In this document: positions 8,793 through 17,670 of the stretch, piece after piece | How positions within the stretch are numbered: position 1 is the first letter of the stretch | Layout: each line of letters begins with the position of its first letter | Assembly (NCBI GenBank): GCA_016721725.1 | Contig: JADKHN010000006.1 | Location: 1-64,000 of the forward strand | From: Chitinophagaceae bacterium | GTDB lineage: Bacteria; Bacteroidota; Bacteroidia; Chitinophagales; Chitinophagaceae | DNA: 64,000 bases | Direction of reading: 5' to 3' | Position numbers and translations under genes: made by a program | The notes under the pieces: generated by a model | The model's database searches: none | What the model was told of the DNA's origin: nothing | The model's input: only the letters and a program-made list of their open reading frames with translations

Positions 8793-9098
8793 ATGCGCTT
8801 CTTCTCCAAACTTACTGTCCTCTGCAATATCTGCTTCCTGTTTGCCGTGCTCTTCTGGTACCTGGAAATGAGCAAGCGGGATCCGGGCGGCAGGGCGGAC
8901 CAGTTGATCCCGCTGCCCTGGCTCGAAGGCACCCTGGTCATCCTGGGCTATGGCGCCATCATCGTTAACCTGCTCTTCCTGCTGGTCTGCTTCATCTATG
9001 GCGCCTTTAAAGTGAAGATGAATTTCCCGAAGTGGATGCTTATCTTTAATATCGTACTATTCGGTTGCCAGGTGTATTTTCATTTCTATTTCAAGTGA
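8793..9098 (+). CDS. Small membrane protein of unknown function
   Basis: This 101-residue protein has three predicted membrane segments: LTVLCNICFLFAVLFWYL (about 7-24), LVILGYGAIIVNLLFLLVCFIYG (about 49-71) and WMLIFNIVLFGCQVYFHFYF (about 81-100). It starts at ATG 8793 and ends four bases before the next gene, so it is almost certainly cotranscribed with the queuosine-precursor transporter. I do not recognise a named family. The coupling suggests an accessory role, but nothing in the protein shows what. Confidence 0.7.
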   Translation: MRFFSKLTVLCNICFLFAVLFWYLEMSKRDPGGRADQLIPLPWLEGTLVILGYGAIIVNLLFLLVCFIYGAFKVKMNFPKWMLIFNIVLFGCQVYFHFYFK

Positions 9099-9102
9099 AC
9101 TT

Positions 9103-9891
9103 ATGATACATACCATTCTGAAAGACAAGAGTACCCGTCTTTTCATCATACTGGGCGGCATCTTCATCACCAGCGCCCTGCTCGCCGAAGTGATCGGCGT
9201 GAAGATCTTTTCCCTGGAAGACAGCCTGGGGATCAAACGCGCCAATATCAATCTCTTCGGCAGTCCGTTCAGCTTTCACCTGACCGCCGGCGTGCTGTTA
9301 TGGCCGGTCGTTTTCATCATGACCGATATCATCAATGAGTATTACGGAACCCGGGGAGTGAAGTTCCTTTCCTACCTCACCATCGGACTGATCACCTACG
9401 CCTTCCTCATCTTCACCGGCGCCATCAACCTTTCCCCTTCGGAGTATTTCTCCGTCGGCAACGGGATCGACAAACCCGACAATGCCTTCCGGGGTATTTT
9501 CGGCCAGGGCATGTGGATCATCATCGGGTCCATGGTGGCTTTTTTGGTCGGTCAGGTCCTGGACGTTTTTGTTTTTCATAAGATCAAGAAACTGACCGGC
9601 GAAAAAAGCATCTGGCTGAGGGCCACCGGTTCTACGCTGATCTCACAGCTGGTGGATAGTTTCGTGGTCCTTTTCATCGCCTTCTATGTGGGTAAACGCA
9701 TCCAGTCCGGCCAGGGCGATGCCTGGAGCCTGCACCAGGTATTGGTTACCGGTACCGGGAATTATATTTATAAGTTCGTGGTTGCCATCCTCCTTACCCC
9801 GTTGATCTACGGCGTTCACGCCTGGATCGAGAAATACCTCGGGCATGAAAAGGCCGCTGAGATGAAAAAGGCCGCCATGGGCGAGGAGTAA
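9103..9891 (+). CDS. yhhQ: Queuosine precursor transporter (VUT/YhhQ family)
   Basis: The 262-residue membrane protein carries the family hallmarks: LAEVIGVKIF near residue 28, the GVLLWPVVFIMTDIINEYYG block (about 66-85), and late segments with ATGSTLISQLVDSFVVLFIAF. YhhQ proteins import queuosine precursors (preQ0/preQ1) for tRNA modification at the wobble position of GUN anticodons. About six transmembrane helices are visible. It is four bases downstream of the small membrane protein gene. I see no preQ1 riboswitch motif upstream of the pair. The charged C-terminus (GHEKAAEMKKAAMGEE) is cytoplasmic in a simple model. Confidence 0.88.
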   Translation: MIHTILKDKSTRLFIILGGIFITSALLAEVIGVKIFSLEDSLGIKRANINLFGSPFSFHLTAGVLLWPVVFIMTDIINEYYGTRGVKFLSYLTIGLITYAFLIFTGAINLSPSEYFSVGNGIDKPDNAFRGIFGQGMWIIIGSMVAFLVGQVLDVFVFHKIKKLTGEKSIWLRATGSTLISQLVDSFVVLFIAFYVGKRIQSGQGDAWSLHQVLVTGTGNYIYKFVVAILLTPLIYGVHAWIEKYLGHEKAAEMKKAAMGEE

Positions 9892-9967
9892 ACAGGCTGT
9901 TTGACGTCATAAATCTTGGTGGAATTACCGATATTCCTTAACTTGTCTGCCTCAGAAACTAAGGCCT

Positions 9968-12940
9968 TTGATCAAATTACTACTTAGAAACATTTACCGG
10001 GCAATTTCCACTTCATTCCTGAAGATGGCTTTTGTCTGTTTACTGGCTTTCTTCGGTGATTCCGCATTAGCCCAATGCCCCCCCAATATTGATTTTGAGG
10101 AAGGGACCTTCAACAACTGGACCTGCTGGTCGGGTAGCTTTAACGGTACCATCAATGTAGCGGCAACACCGCCCCAGGTCGGCAGACATGAGATCTATGC
10201 TGCTCCCAACGCCATGAGGGATAATTATGGACTGTTTCCCATCCTTTGCCCCAACGGTAGCGGCCATTCGATCCGGATCGGTAACACCGCAACGGGCCAG
10301 ACAGCCGATAAGGTATCCTACACCTTCACGATCCCGGCCGGTGAGAATACGTATAACCTGATCTATCATTACGCCCTCGTATTGAATGACGCGAATAACA
10401 GCGGCCATACTCCCGCGCTGCAACCCCGGTTCATCATATCCGTATTGAACATGACGGACGGGGGGATTCCCCTGCCCTGCGCCTTGCCGCCGATCGTGGT
10501 CAACGGGGGGTTGCCGGGCTTCTTCGATTCACCCAACCCGGCGCCGAACGGCAGCCTGGTACGCTGTAAGAACTGGGCCGCGGCCTCCATCAACCTCGAT
10601 AACCTGGCGGGCAAGACCATTGAACTTTCTTTTACCGTTACCGGCTGCGGCCTGTCCAACGGAAGCCATTTCGGGTATGCCTATATCGACCTCAATTCAG
10701 AATGTAGCAGTTCCTTCAACGGGGCCACGTTTTGTCCGGATGATACCGTGGTCAATATCATTGCCCCATACGGTTACCAGTCCTACAAATGGTTCGATAT
10801 CAGCAATACCATCCTGGGAACCAATCAAACCCTGACCCTGAACCCGCCGCCGCTTTCCGGCGACTCCGTTTTTGTGGAACTGACGCCCTTTAACGGTTAC
10901 GGTTGCCTGGATACGCTTACGGCCCATTTGTGGGATACCCTGACCGTATATGCTTATGCCGGACGGGATACCCTGGTTTGCTCCGGCAGTCCCGTACAGT
11001 TGGGCGCGCCGCCCAGGTTGGGCCAGACCTATAGCTGGAGTCCGCCCACTTACCTGAATGATCCGAATATTTCCAACCCGGTCGCTACCGTCGCGGCGCC
11101 CATGACCTATATACTATCGGTCACCAATAGTGGCGGAGGCTGTCTGACCAAGGATACCGTCCAGGTCAATTATGCCTTGCTCAGTGATTCCCTCGAATTG
11201 ATCGGTCCGGCCAGTCAATGTACGGCCAACGGGCAAACCGTGACGCTGAAAGTATTTCCGGCCGACAGCATACAATGGTACCAGAACAGTGTAGCCATAC
11301 CCGGCGCCACGGCAACCACTTATGTCGTAACGCAAACGGGTTCCTACCAGGCCACTTTGTTCAGCTTTGCCGGCTGCAACAAGAGTACCAGGATCCAACA
11401 GATCGATATTTTCGAAAGCCCGGTCTCTGGTTTTACGATCAATGATCCCAGCCAGTGCCATTCAGGAAACAGTTTCGTATTCACCAATACCAGCACCATC
11501 TCCGCCGGAGCGCTCAGTTATGCCTGGGACCTGGGCGATGGGACCCTGGCCAGTACGCCTGATGTGACCCATACCTACCTCTTACCCGGAACTTATACGG
11601 TTAAAATGGTGGTCACTGCTCCCGGTGGTTGTTCCGACAGTACGATCAGCTCCGTAACGGTCTTCCCGGGTCCAACGGCCGGTTTCAATGTGAGTTCCCC
11701 GGTACAGTGTCAGAAAGGGAACCTGTTCAATTTCACCAATACCAGTACGATCACTTCCGGTGTCATGCTATATCAATGGAATATGGGAGACGGGAATCTG
11801 TTCAATACACGGGATGTTACGCATACTTATTTATTGCCCGGAACCTATACCGTCGAGTTGATCGTCACCTCAACAGCGGGATTCTGCACCGATACCAGTC
11901 GCTTCGATGTGACTGTAAATGCAAGTCCGAGAGCCGGTTTTACCGTCAATAACGGCACCCAGTGCCAGCCCGGCAATTCCTTTATTTTCACCAATAACAC
12001 TACCGTTGACGCGGGTACGCTGGGCTTCCTCTGGGACCTGGGCGACGGAACCACCGCCACCAGTACGGATGTCACCCATACCTATGTTCAACCGGGAACC
12101 TACCGCGTAAAAATGAGGGTGGGAGAGACCACGGGAGGTTGCGCGGATAGTACGGAGATGACGGTAACGGTAAACCCGGTAGCGGCCGGTGATTTCATCG
12201 TATCGCCTGTTTGTACCAACCTGCGGGTTCCCATCATCAACCGCACCCGGGATGTTGCGGGAACGGTCAATAATTACCTTTGGGATTTTGGCAACGGGAT
12301 CACTTCCTCAAACAAGATACCGGTATACAGCTATACCACTCCGGGAACCTATACCATCACACTAACGGTCAATACCACACAATGCCCGTTAACGGTCAGT
12401 ACGGTCAGCAGAACGGTGGTGATAGATGCACCGGCTCCGGGCATGAGTTTACCGGTCTTCAATACCTACTCCTGGTTCCGCGATACGCTGCGGGCACGGA
12501 ATATCGGCAGCAGCGTCTTGTGGTTGCCGGCCACCCATCTCAGTGACCAGCACAGTTATACGCCGGTTTTCTATGGTCCGGCCGACCAGGTATATACCAT
12601 GCAACTGCGAACCCCTTCCGGTTGCCTGACGGTCGATACCCAATATGTCAAAGTGGGTAAGAATATCCGGATCTATGTGCCCAACAGTTTCACGCCCAAT
12701 TCAGACGGCAGGAATGACTTCCTTCGTCCTTACCTGATCAGTATCGTGAAAGTGAATTATTTCAGGATCTTCGACCGCTGGGGCAAGCAACTCTTCGAGA
12801 TGCGCGGCGACAGGCCGGGATGGGATGGCCGTTTTAAAGGTCAGGACGTCGAACCTCAAACGGTGGTATGGATGATCGAGGCGGTCGATGTGGACGGTGG
12901 AATTCATCGTCAGCAGGGCACGTCCATCATCATGCGTTGA
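9968..12940 (+). CDS. Large secreted PKD-domain protein with T9SS type B (CHU_C) sorting domain
   Basis: The open frame gives 990 residues from a TTG at 9968. The alternative ATG at 10025 would leave only MAFVCLLAFFGDSALAQ as signal peptide, which lacks a basic n-region, so the longer start is slightly favoured. An N-terminal beta-rich domain with paired cysteines is followed by an Ig-like part, then at least four PKD repeats (about residues 484-820). Each has the D(L/M/F)G(D/N)G core and a (D/P)VTHTYxxPGTY-type end. The C-terminus (about 901-990) is the gliding-motility-associated CHU_C domain: IYVPNSFTPNSDGRNDFL, then FRIFDRWGKQLFE and GWDGRFKG. That domain targets the protein to the type IX system (type B route). 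It is probably a surface adhesin or matrix protein; the ligand is unknown. Confidence 0.88.
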   Translation: MIKLLLRNIYRAISTSFLKMAFVCLLAFFGDSALAQCPPNIDFEEGTFNNWTCWSGSFNGTINVAATPPQVGRHEIYAAPNAMRDNYGLFPILCPNGSGHSIRIGNTATGQTADKVSYTFTIPAGENTYNLIYHYALVLNDANNSGHTPALQPRFIISVLNMTDGGIPLPCALPPIVVNGGLPGFFDSPNPAPNGSLVRCKNWAAASINLDNLAGKTIELSFTVTGCGLSNGSHFGYAYIDLNSECSSSFNGATFCPDDTVVNIIAPYGYQSYKWFDISNTILGTNQTLTLNPPPLSGDSVFVELTPFNGYGCLDTLTAHLWDTLTVYAYAGRDTLVCSGSPVQLGAPPRLGQTYSWSPPTYLNDPNISNPVATVAAPMTYILSVTNSGGGCLTKDTVQVNYALLSDSLELIGPASQCTANGQTVTLKVFPADSIQWYQNSVAIPGATATTYVVTQTGSYQATLFSFAGCNKSTRIQQIDIFESPVSGFTINDPSQCHSGNSFVFTNTSTISAGALSYAWDLGDGTLASTPDVTHTYLLPGTYTVKMVVTAPGGCSDSTISSVTVFPGPTAGFNVSSPVQCQKGNLFNFTNTSTITSGVMLYQWNMGDGNLFNTRDVTHTYLLPGTYTVELIVTSTAGFCTDTSRFDVTVNASPRAGFTVNNGTQCQPGNSFIFTNNTTVDAGTLGFLWDLGDGTTATSTDVTHTYVQPGTYRVKMRVGETTGGCADSTEMTVTVNPVAAGDFIVSPVCTNLRVPIINRTRDVAGTVNNYLWDFGNGITSSNKIPVYSYTTPGTYTITLTVNTTQCPLTVSTVSRTVVIDAPAPGMSLPVFNTYSWFRDTLRARNIGSSVLWLPATHLSDQHSYTPVFYGPADQVYTMQLRTPSGCLTVDTQYVKVGKNIRIYVPNSFTPNSDGRNDFLRPYLISIVKVNYFRIFDRWGKQLFEMRGDRPGWDGRFKGQDVEPQTVVWMIEAVDVDGGIHRQQGTSIIMR

Positions 12941-12987
12941 CCTTCCTCTCCGGCCTCACTGATTACTCATGCTAATCTTTCAAAGCC

Positions 12988-14208
12988 ATGAAACCCATAC
13001 TCCTTGCAGGCTTTCTATCGCTTAGCGCCTTTTCCGCCGGGGCACAGTATAAATTCGACAATGTGCTTTATAAGACAGTCGATCCGCGCGACCTGCCGGG
13101 CATTTTGAATGATCAGCCCGGTTACCTGTTGCTGGATGTCAGGAGCAAGGGCGAATTTGAAGACAGCTCATCCACCGGACTCAATATCGGTCATTTGAAA
13201 GGGGCCATCAACCTCAATGTCAGGACACTTCAGGATCAACTCTCCCGCATCGCCGATTATAAGGCTAAGCCCGTTTTCGTGTATTGTTCCCATAGCCAGC
13301 GCAGCCGTCGCGCTTCAAAAATGCTGGCCGACAGCGGCTTCACCCGGGTCTATAATATCAATGGCGGCATGACCGACCTGCAACAGTACTACTGGTCGGA
13401 CGACAATATGCGGCAACTCATCGAAACGAAACTCGACTACCAGTTGATCGCACCTTCTGATATCTGTACCAAGATGGAAAGAGGAGGTACTTCCCTTTTT
13501 CTACTGGATATCCGTTCCGATTCGGCCTTCAACCATATTACAGCTGATGCCGAGATCAACGCTTGCGGATACCTGAAGAATTCGGTCCATATTCCCCTGG
13601 ATTCACTGGTGCAAAGGATGGGGGAGATACCGTCGGACAAGGAGATCCTGGTGATCGATCAATTTGGAAATGAGTCGCCCAGGGCGGCCCGCTTGCTGAA
13701 GATGAACGGATATGCCAAAGTCATGGTGATGACGGAAGGCCTGGCCCGTTTACTGAAGACCGATAAATCCTTAATACCCTGCTTCCGGGAGCAATATGTT
13801 TCACCCGTTGGTTTTGGTCATCTCACCGGACCTGAACTTGTTGAATTAGAAAAGTCAGAAAAGGAACTCCTTGTCCTGGATATCCGTTCGGAAGAGGAAT
13901 TCAGGAATAAGCATAAGAATTACTGGATGAATATCGGGCGCCTGAAAGGCGCGGTACATATTCCGCTGGTTTCACTGCTGAACCGGGTCAATACGATCGA
14001 AGCGTTCAAAAACAAACCGGTGGTGCTTTATTCCTTTGGGACCAACCCATCGGTATACGAAGCGGCGGGGATCCTGGTGAAGAAAGGATTTACCCGGGTC
14101 TTCGTGTTGCAGGGCGGGATCTTCAGTATCCGCTGGACCGCTGCGAATGTCAAGGGGCATTCAGCCCTGATGAATTGGGTGGAGGATGTACCGGATGAGA
14201 ATTTATAG
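12988..14208 (+). CDS. Exported triple-rhodanese-domain protein
   Basis: The 406-residue protein starts with a signal peptide (MKPILLAGFLSLSAFSAGAQ) and has three rhodanese-like domains at about 25-130, 145-250 and 265-400, each starting with an (L)LDxRS strand (LLLDVRSKGEF, LLDIRSDSAF, VLDIRSEEEF). Only the first keeps the active-site cysteine loop (CSHSQRSR, Cys100). The second has DQFGNESPR and the third SFGTNPS in the same place, so both look catalytically dead. Rhodaneses carry sulfur as a persulfide or bind oxyanions. A periplasmic single-active-site triple domain suggests sulfur relay or a scaffold, which is inference. It lies 47 bases after the PKD gene and may be cotranscribed. Confidence 0.87.
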   Translation: MKPILLAGFLSLSAFSAGAQYKFDNVLYKTVDPRDLPGILNDQPGYLLLDVRSKGEFEDSSSTGLNIGHLKGAINLNVRTLQDQLSRIADYKAKPVFVYCSHSQRSRRASKMLADSGFTRVYNINGGMTDLQQYYWSDDNMRQLIETKLDYQLIAPSDICTKMERGGTSLFLLDIRSDSAFNHITADAEINACGYLKNSVHIPLDSLVQRMGEIPSDKEILVIDQFGNESPRAARLLKMNGYAKVMVMTEGLARLLKTDKSLIPCFREQYVSPVGFGHLTGPELVELEKSEKELLVLDIRSEEEFRNKHKNYWMNIGRLKGAVHIPLVSLLNRVNTIEAFKNKPVVLYSFGTNPSVYEAAGILVKKGFTRVFVLQGGIFSIRWTAANVKGHSALMNWVEDVPDENL

Positions 14209-14214
14209 CGCATG

Positions 14215-14240
14215 AAAAAAGCATGGCCGGGGCCATGCTT
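14215..14240 (-). terminator. Intrinsic terminator for the 63-residue gene
   Basis: GCATGGCC (14221-14228), GG, GGCCATGC (14231-14238) form a perfect stem, extended by AA/TT. On the minus strand it is followed by a run of six T (the A6 at 14215-14220). It lies just after the minus-strand stop at 14277 and just after the plus-strand rhodanese stop. Confidence 0.8.
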
Positions 14241-14276
14241 GAAAACGTTGAAAGAATTATACGCGAAGGATCAGGT

Positions 14277-14468
14277 TCAATTTAACCACCGGCTCAGAGA
14301 AGAGCTGGTTCTCTGTTTTTTTCTCACGTTCCACAGGTCCACCAGCCCGAAACTGCGGGGGTTGTTTTCGGTTGTGAATTCTGCAGCAAGGGTTTCTTTT
14401 GTTTCCTTGAACGATTCTTTCAGGTCTTTTTTGCTGTTTTGGGTACCACCCAATAGTTCAGTTTTCAT
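14277..14468 (-). CDS. 63-residue microprotein with FGxVDLWN motif
   Basis: The minus-strand frame encodes a 63-residue hydrophilic protein rich in Lys, Glu and Ser, with an amphipathic stretch (SKKDLKESFKETKETLAAEF) and a C-terminal motif RSFGLVDLWNVRKKQRTSSS. I recall FGVVDLWN-type tails in many tiny uncharacterised Bacteroidota proteins, and this is established only from memory. It is transcribed against the neighbours and has its own TATATTTG box upstream and a strong terminator downstream. This supports it over the overlapping plus-strand open frame (14212-14490), which would run through the terminator hairpin. There is no signal peptide or membrane segment. The function is unknown. Confidence 0.65.
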   Translation of the reverse strand: MKTELLGGTQNSKKDLKESFKETKETLAAEFTTENNPRSFGLVDLWNVRKKQRTSSSLSRWLN

Positions 14469-14589
14469 ATCTCTGTTTTTAAATGACTAATTATTCATCC
14501 ACTGGAGGTCAGACAATAAGTCCGGCGCGGGGATTCAGCAAAACTGGCTTTTAAAGCCTCTCATCGCAGATCAGTTTGGAATTGCGCCG

Positions 14590-14597
14590 CAAATATA
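14590..14597 (-). promoter_or_regulatory. Putative -7 box (TATATTTG) for the microprotein gene
   Basis: CAAATATA on the plus strand reads TATATTTG on the minus strand, an exact TAnnTTTG match. It gives a leader of about 118 nt before the ATG at 14468. A -33 element is weak (CCTTGG about 20 bases upstream). Confidence 0.45.
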
Positions 14598-14732
14598 CCC
14601 CATTATACCTTCTCCACCCAAGGAAAACGGTGTTGTGCGGGTTAATAAGCTGTTAAACGGATGTATAACCTGTTGGAAAACATCCGGGTTCCATAACCCT
14701 TTTTTAGTTAATTTGTGTGTAAACTCTTATCT

Positions 14733-15290
14733 ATGAAATGGATCCGTTTATTTGCCCTGTTCATCCTATTCGGTATGGCTAAGCCCGCATTTTGCCAGGA
14801 ATCACCGCTTCCGGCCGACCAGGTGATGGCAAAGGCTTACCGGGCCGCTGTGAAGGAGGATAAAAAAGTGTTGCTGATCTTCCATGCATCCTGGTGCGGC
14901 TGGTGTAAGAAAATGGACCAATCGCTCAATGACCCATCCTGTAAGTCCTATTTCGATGATCATTTCGTCATCACGCACCTGACCGTACTGGAAAGCAAGG
15001 GAAAAGAGAACCTGGAGAATCCGGGTGCCGAGAATCTCATGAACCAGTATAACGGGAAACAACAGGGCTTGCCCTATTGGGTGATCCTGGATAAGAACGG
15101 TAAACTCCTGTTCGATTCACAGATCCGTAAGAAAGACGCAGATGGTAATGTGACCGGTTCCAACATCGGTTGCCCCGCCAGCGCGGAGGAGGTTAATGCA
15201 TTTGTAACTATGCTCAGCCAATGTACCAAACTGAGCGTTTCCGATCAAACGGCGATAACGGAAAGATTCCGGAAGAATCAATCCCAGTGA
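14733..15290 (+). CDS. Periplasmic thioredoxin-like protein
   Basis: From ATG at 14733 the protein is 185 residues with a signal peptide (WIRLFALFILFGMAKPAFCQ) and a thioredoxin fold carrying CGWC at residues 55-58 (IFHASWCGWCKKMD). The cis-proline region LPYWVILDKNGKLLFDS follows. It resembles thioredoxin_7/DUF255-like periplasmic disulfide proteins that reduce or isomerise cysteines in the envelope. A frame extends six codons upstream to a GTG at 14715, but the ATG gives the better signal peptide. TTAATTTG at 14706-14713 is one mismatch from the -7 consensus and may be its promoter. It is followed about 50 bases later by the racemase gene. Confidence 0.85.
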   Translation: MKWIRLFALFILFGMAKPAFCQESPLPADQVMAKAYRAAVKEDKKVLLIFHASWCGWCKKMDQSLNDPSCKSYFDDHFVITHLTVLESKGKENLENPGAENLMNQYNGKQQGLPYWVILDKNGKLLFDSQIRKKDADGNVTGSNIGCPASAEEVNAFVTMLSQCTKLSVSDQTAITERFRKNQSQ

Positions 15291-15341
15291 GGCCCGGTCG
15301 TTTAACCTGGACCATCTAAACAATGTAAAATCCCGTTGCAT

Positions 15342-16031
15342 ATGCGATCCATTGGACTGATCGGTGGCATTACCTGGTATTCCACCCTGGAATACTATCG
15401 CCTGATCAATATGGAATATAACAGGAAAGCGGGCGGTATGCATTCCGCCCCACTGATCGTTTATTCGGTCGACTTTGCACCCGTAAAGGAAATGACAGAA
15501 AAGCTGGATTGGGAAGGCCTTTCCCGACTCATGTGTGATGCGGCCCTTAAACTGGAAGCCGCCGGCGCAGACTGCCTCATGATCGGCGCCAATACCATGC
15601 ATCATATCGCAGACAGGGTACAAGCTGCCGTTACCATACCCCTGGTTCATATTGCAGAGGCTGCCGCCAGTGCGATAAACAGACAAGGGCTGACAACCGT
15701 AGCCCTGCTCGGAACGAAGTACACCATGCAAATGGATTTTTACAAGGACAAGCTGGCTCAGAAGGGAATTACCACCCTCATACCGGATGAGAACGATATG
15801 CTCTTCGTCAACAACAGCATCTACCAGGAATTCAGTCAGGGGAAATTCCTCCCGGAGACAAGGTCCCGTTACCTGGAGATCATCGATAAACTGGCTGAAC
15901 AGGGCGCCCAGGGCGTGATCCTGGGTTGTACGGAGATCCCGTTGCTGTTAAAACCTGCCGATTGCCGTTTGCCCTTATTCGATACGACGCTCTGCCATTC
16001 ATTGGCTGCGATCGATCTGATCCTGTCTTAG
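15342..16031 (+). CDS. Amino-acid (aspartate/glutamate) racemase family protein
   Basis: The ATG at 15342 gives 229 residues starting MRSIGLIGGITWYST, the typical N-terminus of the Asp/Glu racemase family. The first catalytic position reads GANTMH, so Thr85 replaces the usual Cys, while the second is GCTEIPLL with Cys196. This Thr/Cys pair matches the YgeA-type broad-specificity racemases and not classical aspartate racemase. The enzyme would interconvert L- and D-amino acids without cofactor. It overlaps nothing and is convergent with the TPR gene two bases beyond its stop. A six-base longer TTG start exists but is less likely. Confidence 0.85.
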   Translation: MRSIGLIGGITWYSTLEYYRLINMEYNRKAGGMHSAPLIVYSVDFAPVKEMTEKLDWEGLSRLMCDAALKLEAAGADCLMIGANTMHHIADRVQAAVTIPLVHIAEAAASAINRQGLTTVALLGTKYTMQMDFYKDKLAQKGITTLIPDENDMLFVNNSIYQEFSQGKFLPETRSRYLEIIDKLAEQGAQGVILGCTEIPLLLKPADCRLPLFDTTLCHSLAAIDLILS

Positions 16032-16033
16032 GG

Positions 16034-17128
16034 TCAACGGTATTGCCCCCGGTAGAATTTGTATTTGTCATCCAGTCCGACCGGGTTCCTGATCAGCCAC
16101 TTCGCGAACTTCAGGTACTCGTCCCGGTTCAATTCCTTCCATTTATTGAATTCTCCGGTATTGCTTTCCGAAAGCAGCCAGCGGTTATAATTATCGAACT
16201 GGCCCGACTTCAGCATCTTATACTGGTAATCAAACAGGGCATTGGGGTATTCCTTCCAGGCATTGTTGCGGTAATAGGCTTCGATGAACGCTTTCCTGGC
16301 CCGGCATAGCGTGGTATAATTGACCGCGCTCTCTGTTTTAAACGCATCGGCCAGCAAACCGTCGTATATCTTGCGGGCGAAATTCGTCTGTTTGACCAGG
16401 GATGCCTGGTTCGCGATCGAATCCGGGATGACCCGGTTGGCAAAATAGGCCTTGGCCTGTCCGTATCCGGCCAGGGCGATCTGTTTCTTATAGGTTTCAT
16501 AAAGCAACCTGCTCAGCTCTTTGGAACGTTCGCTCATGGGTTCCAGCAGCATGAACAATTCTCCGTAGATCATGCCCCATATTTTTTCATTGGAACTGAG
16601 GTAGAGTTTGGCGGCCCGGTAATAATTGGAGGAGAACCCCGGGTCCATTTCGATCCCTTTTTCAAAAGTACTGACGGCGCTGTCGTAATCCTTCCTTTTC
16701 AGGTAGATGATGCCCGATTCAAGATACAATTCTCCGCTGCCGGGAAAACGTTGAAGTCCGGCCCGGTAGGTTTCCATGGCCTTGTCCGGGTTCCCGCTTT
16801 CATCATAAGTATTGCCCAGCAACTGGTAGATCTTGCCGTTCACGGTCGGACGGGTGAGCAGCTTTTCCAGGATGGCGATCGCCTGGTCCAGGTTCTTGTT
16901 CAGGAAATAGGCATAGGCCAGTTCATAATCGTGATTGATGTTCTTCGGCTCCAGCTTCTGCGCTTTTCTGATCCAGGCAATGGCATCAGCCGGTTTACCC
17001 TGGTCTTCCAGGTTGATGGCCCGGGTGATGCAATAGGTAGCGGAATCTTTTTTATTGCGCTGGGCCGTACTGTCCAGGCTGTAAAAGATGGGGAGGAAAA
17101 AAACGAGTAGCTTGAAGATCCGGTTCAT
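16034..17128 (-). CDS. Secreted or periplasmic TPR-repeat protein
   Basis: The 364-residue protein has a signal peptide (MNRIFKLLVFFLPIFYSLDSTAQ) and at least four tetratricopeptide repeats between about residues 30 and 180. These include ADAIAWIRKAQKLEPKN, LDQAIAILEKLL, DKAMETYRAGLQRFPGS and DSAVSTFEKGIEMDPGF. The remaining half is alpha-helical and aromatic-rich with no repeat I can name. TPR proteins act as binding scaffolds; no partner is evident. It is 37 bases downstream of the stop-to-start side of the NTF2-like gene and may be cotranscribed with it. Confidence 0.8.
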   Translation of the reverse strand: MNRIFKLLVFFLPIFYSLDSTAQRNKKDSATYCITRAINLEDQGKPADAIAWIRKAQKLEPKNINHDYELAYAYFLNKNLDQAIAILEKLLTRPTVNGKIYQLLGNTYDESGNPDKAMETYRAGLQRFPGSGELYLESGIIYLKRKDYDSAVSTFEKGIEMDPGFSSNYYRAAKLYLSSNEKIWGMIYGELFMLLEPMSERSKELSRLLYETYKKQIALAGYGQAKAYFANRVIPDSIANQASLVKQTNFARKIYDGLLADAFKTESAVNYTTLCRARKAFIEAYYRNNAWKEYPNALFDYQYKMLKSGQFDNYNRWLLSESNTGEFNKWKELNRDEYLKFAKWLIRNPVGLDDKYKFYRGQYR

Positions 17129-17159
17129 ACCATTTCAGTTGATAAAGGAAAGAAGAGGT

Positions 17160-17615
17160 TTAATAAAAATACAGGGTGGCGTACAATTCGCTTTGCATTT
17201 TCCATATATTGTCCTGTTTGATCCAGAGCGCCGCATAGCTGCCTCCCTTGCTCTTGGTATTGAATCCTTCCCAGGTGCCGCTTTCCCAGGCCAGCATGCC
17301 GTTATCACTCACGATGACCTCTTTGGTGGTACGGACATAATAGATCGTCGGCTGTTCCTTGAAGAATTTGGCCCAGAAGGCCAGGGAGGAATCCTTTCCG
17401 ATGGTGATGCTGCCATTCCCGGCCACTCGGACATAATCCTTCATCCAATAGCGCGACAGGCCCTTCAGGTCGTGATCGGCGATCAGTTCATTGGTCCTGA
17501 CCCGGGAAGCCCGGATCATGGAATCGTCCTGTGCCTTATTCACCTGGGCTTGTGAACCCAGGGCCAGGGCAACCAGTCCCAATAAGGTCAGCAGGTGCAA
17601 TTTCAGTTTGATCAT
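17160..17615 (-). CDS. Secreted NTF2-like/SnoaL-like protein
   Basis: From ATG at 17615 (not the TTG at 17621) the protein is 151 residues with a signal peptide (KLHLLTLLGLVALALGSQAQ). The mature domain has the cone-shaped NTF2-like pattern seen in DUF4440/SnoaL proteins: an N-terminal helix, DLKGLSRYWMKDYVRVAGNGS, and a C-terminal strand pair ending AALWIKQDNIWKMQSELYA. Members bind small molecules or act as accessory domains, and no catalytic residue is evident. A TATTTTTG box on the minus strand (17619-17626) lies only three bases before the ATG, which would give an almost leaderless mRNA if used. Confidence 0.78.
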   Translation of the reverse strand: MIKLKLHLLTLLGLVALALGSQAQVNKAQDDSMIRASRVRTNELIADHDLKGLSRYWMKDYVRVAGNGSITIGKDSSLAFWAKFFKEQPTIYYVRTTKEVIVSDNGMLAWESGTWEGFNTKSKGGSYAALWIKQDNIWKMQSELYATLYFY

Positions 17616-17670
17616 GCGCAAAAATAAGACTGTAAGTTAATGTACGTAACGGGTTCCGAAGAATTAAGAT

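Noticed and set aside
14212..14490. 92-codon plus-strand open frame opposite the microprotein
   Set aside because: It would translate the terminator hairpin, has no family pattern, and the minus-strand frame has promoter and terminator support.
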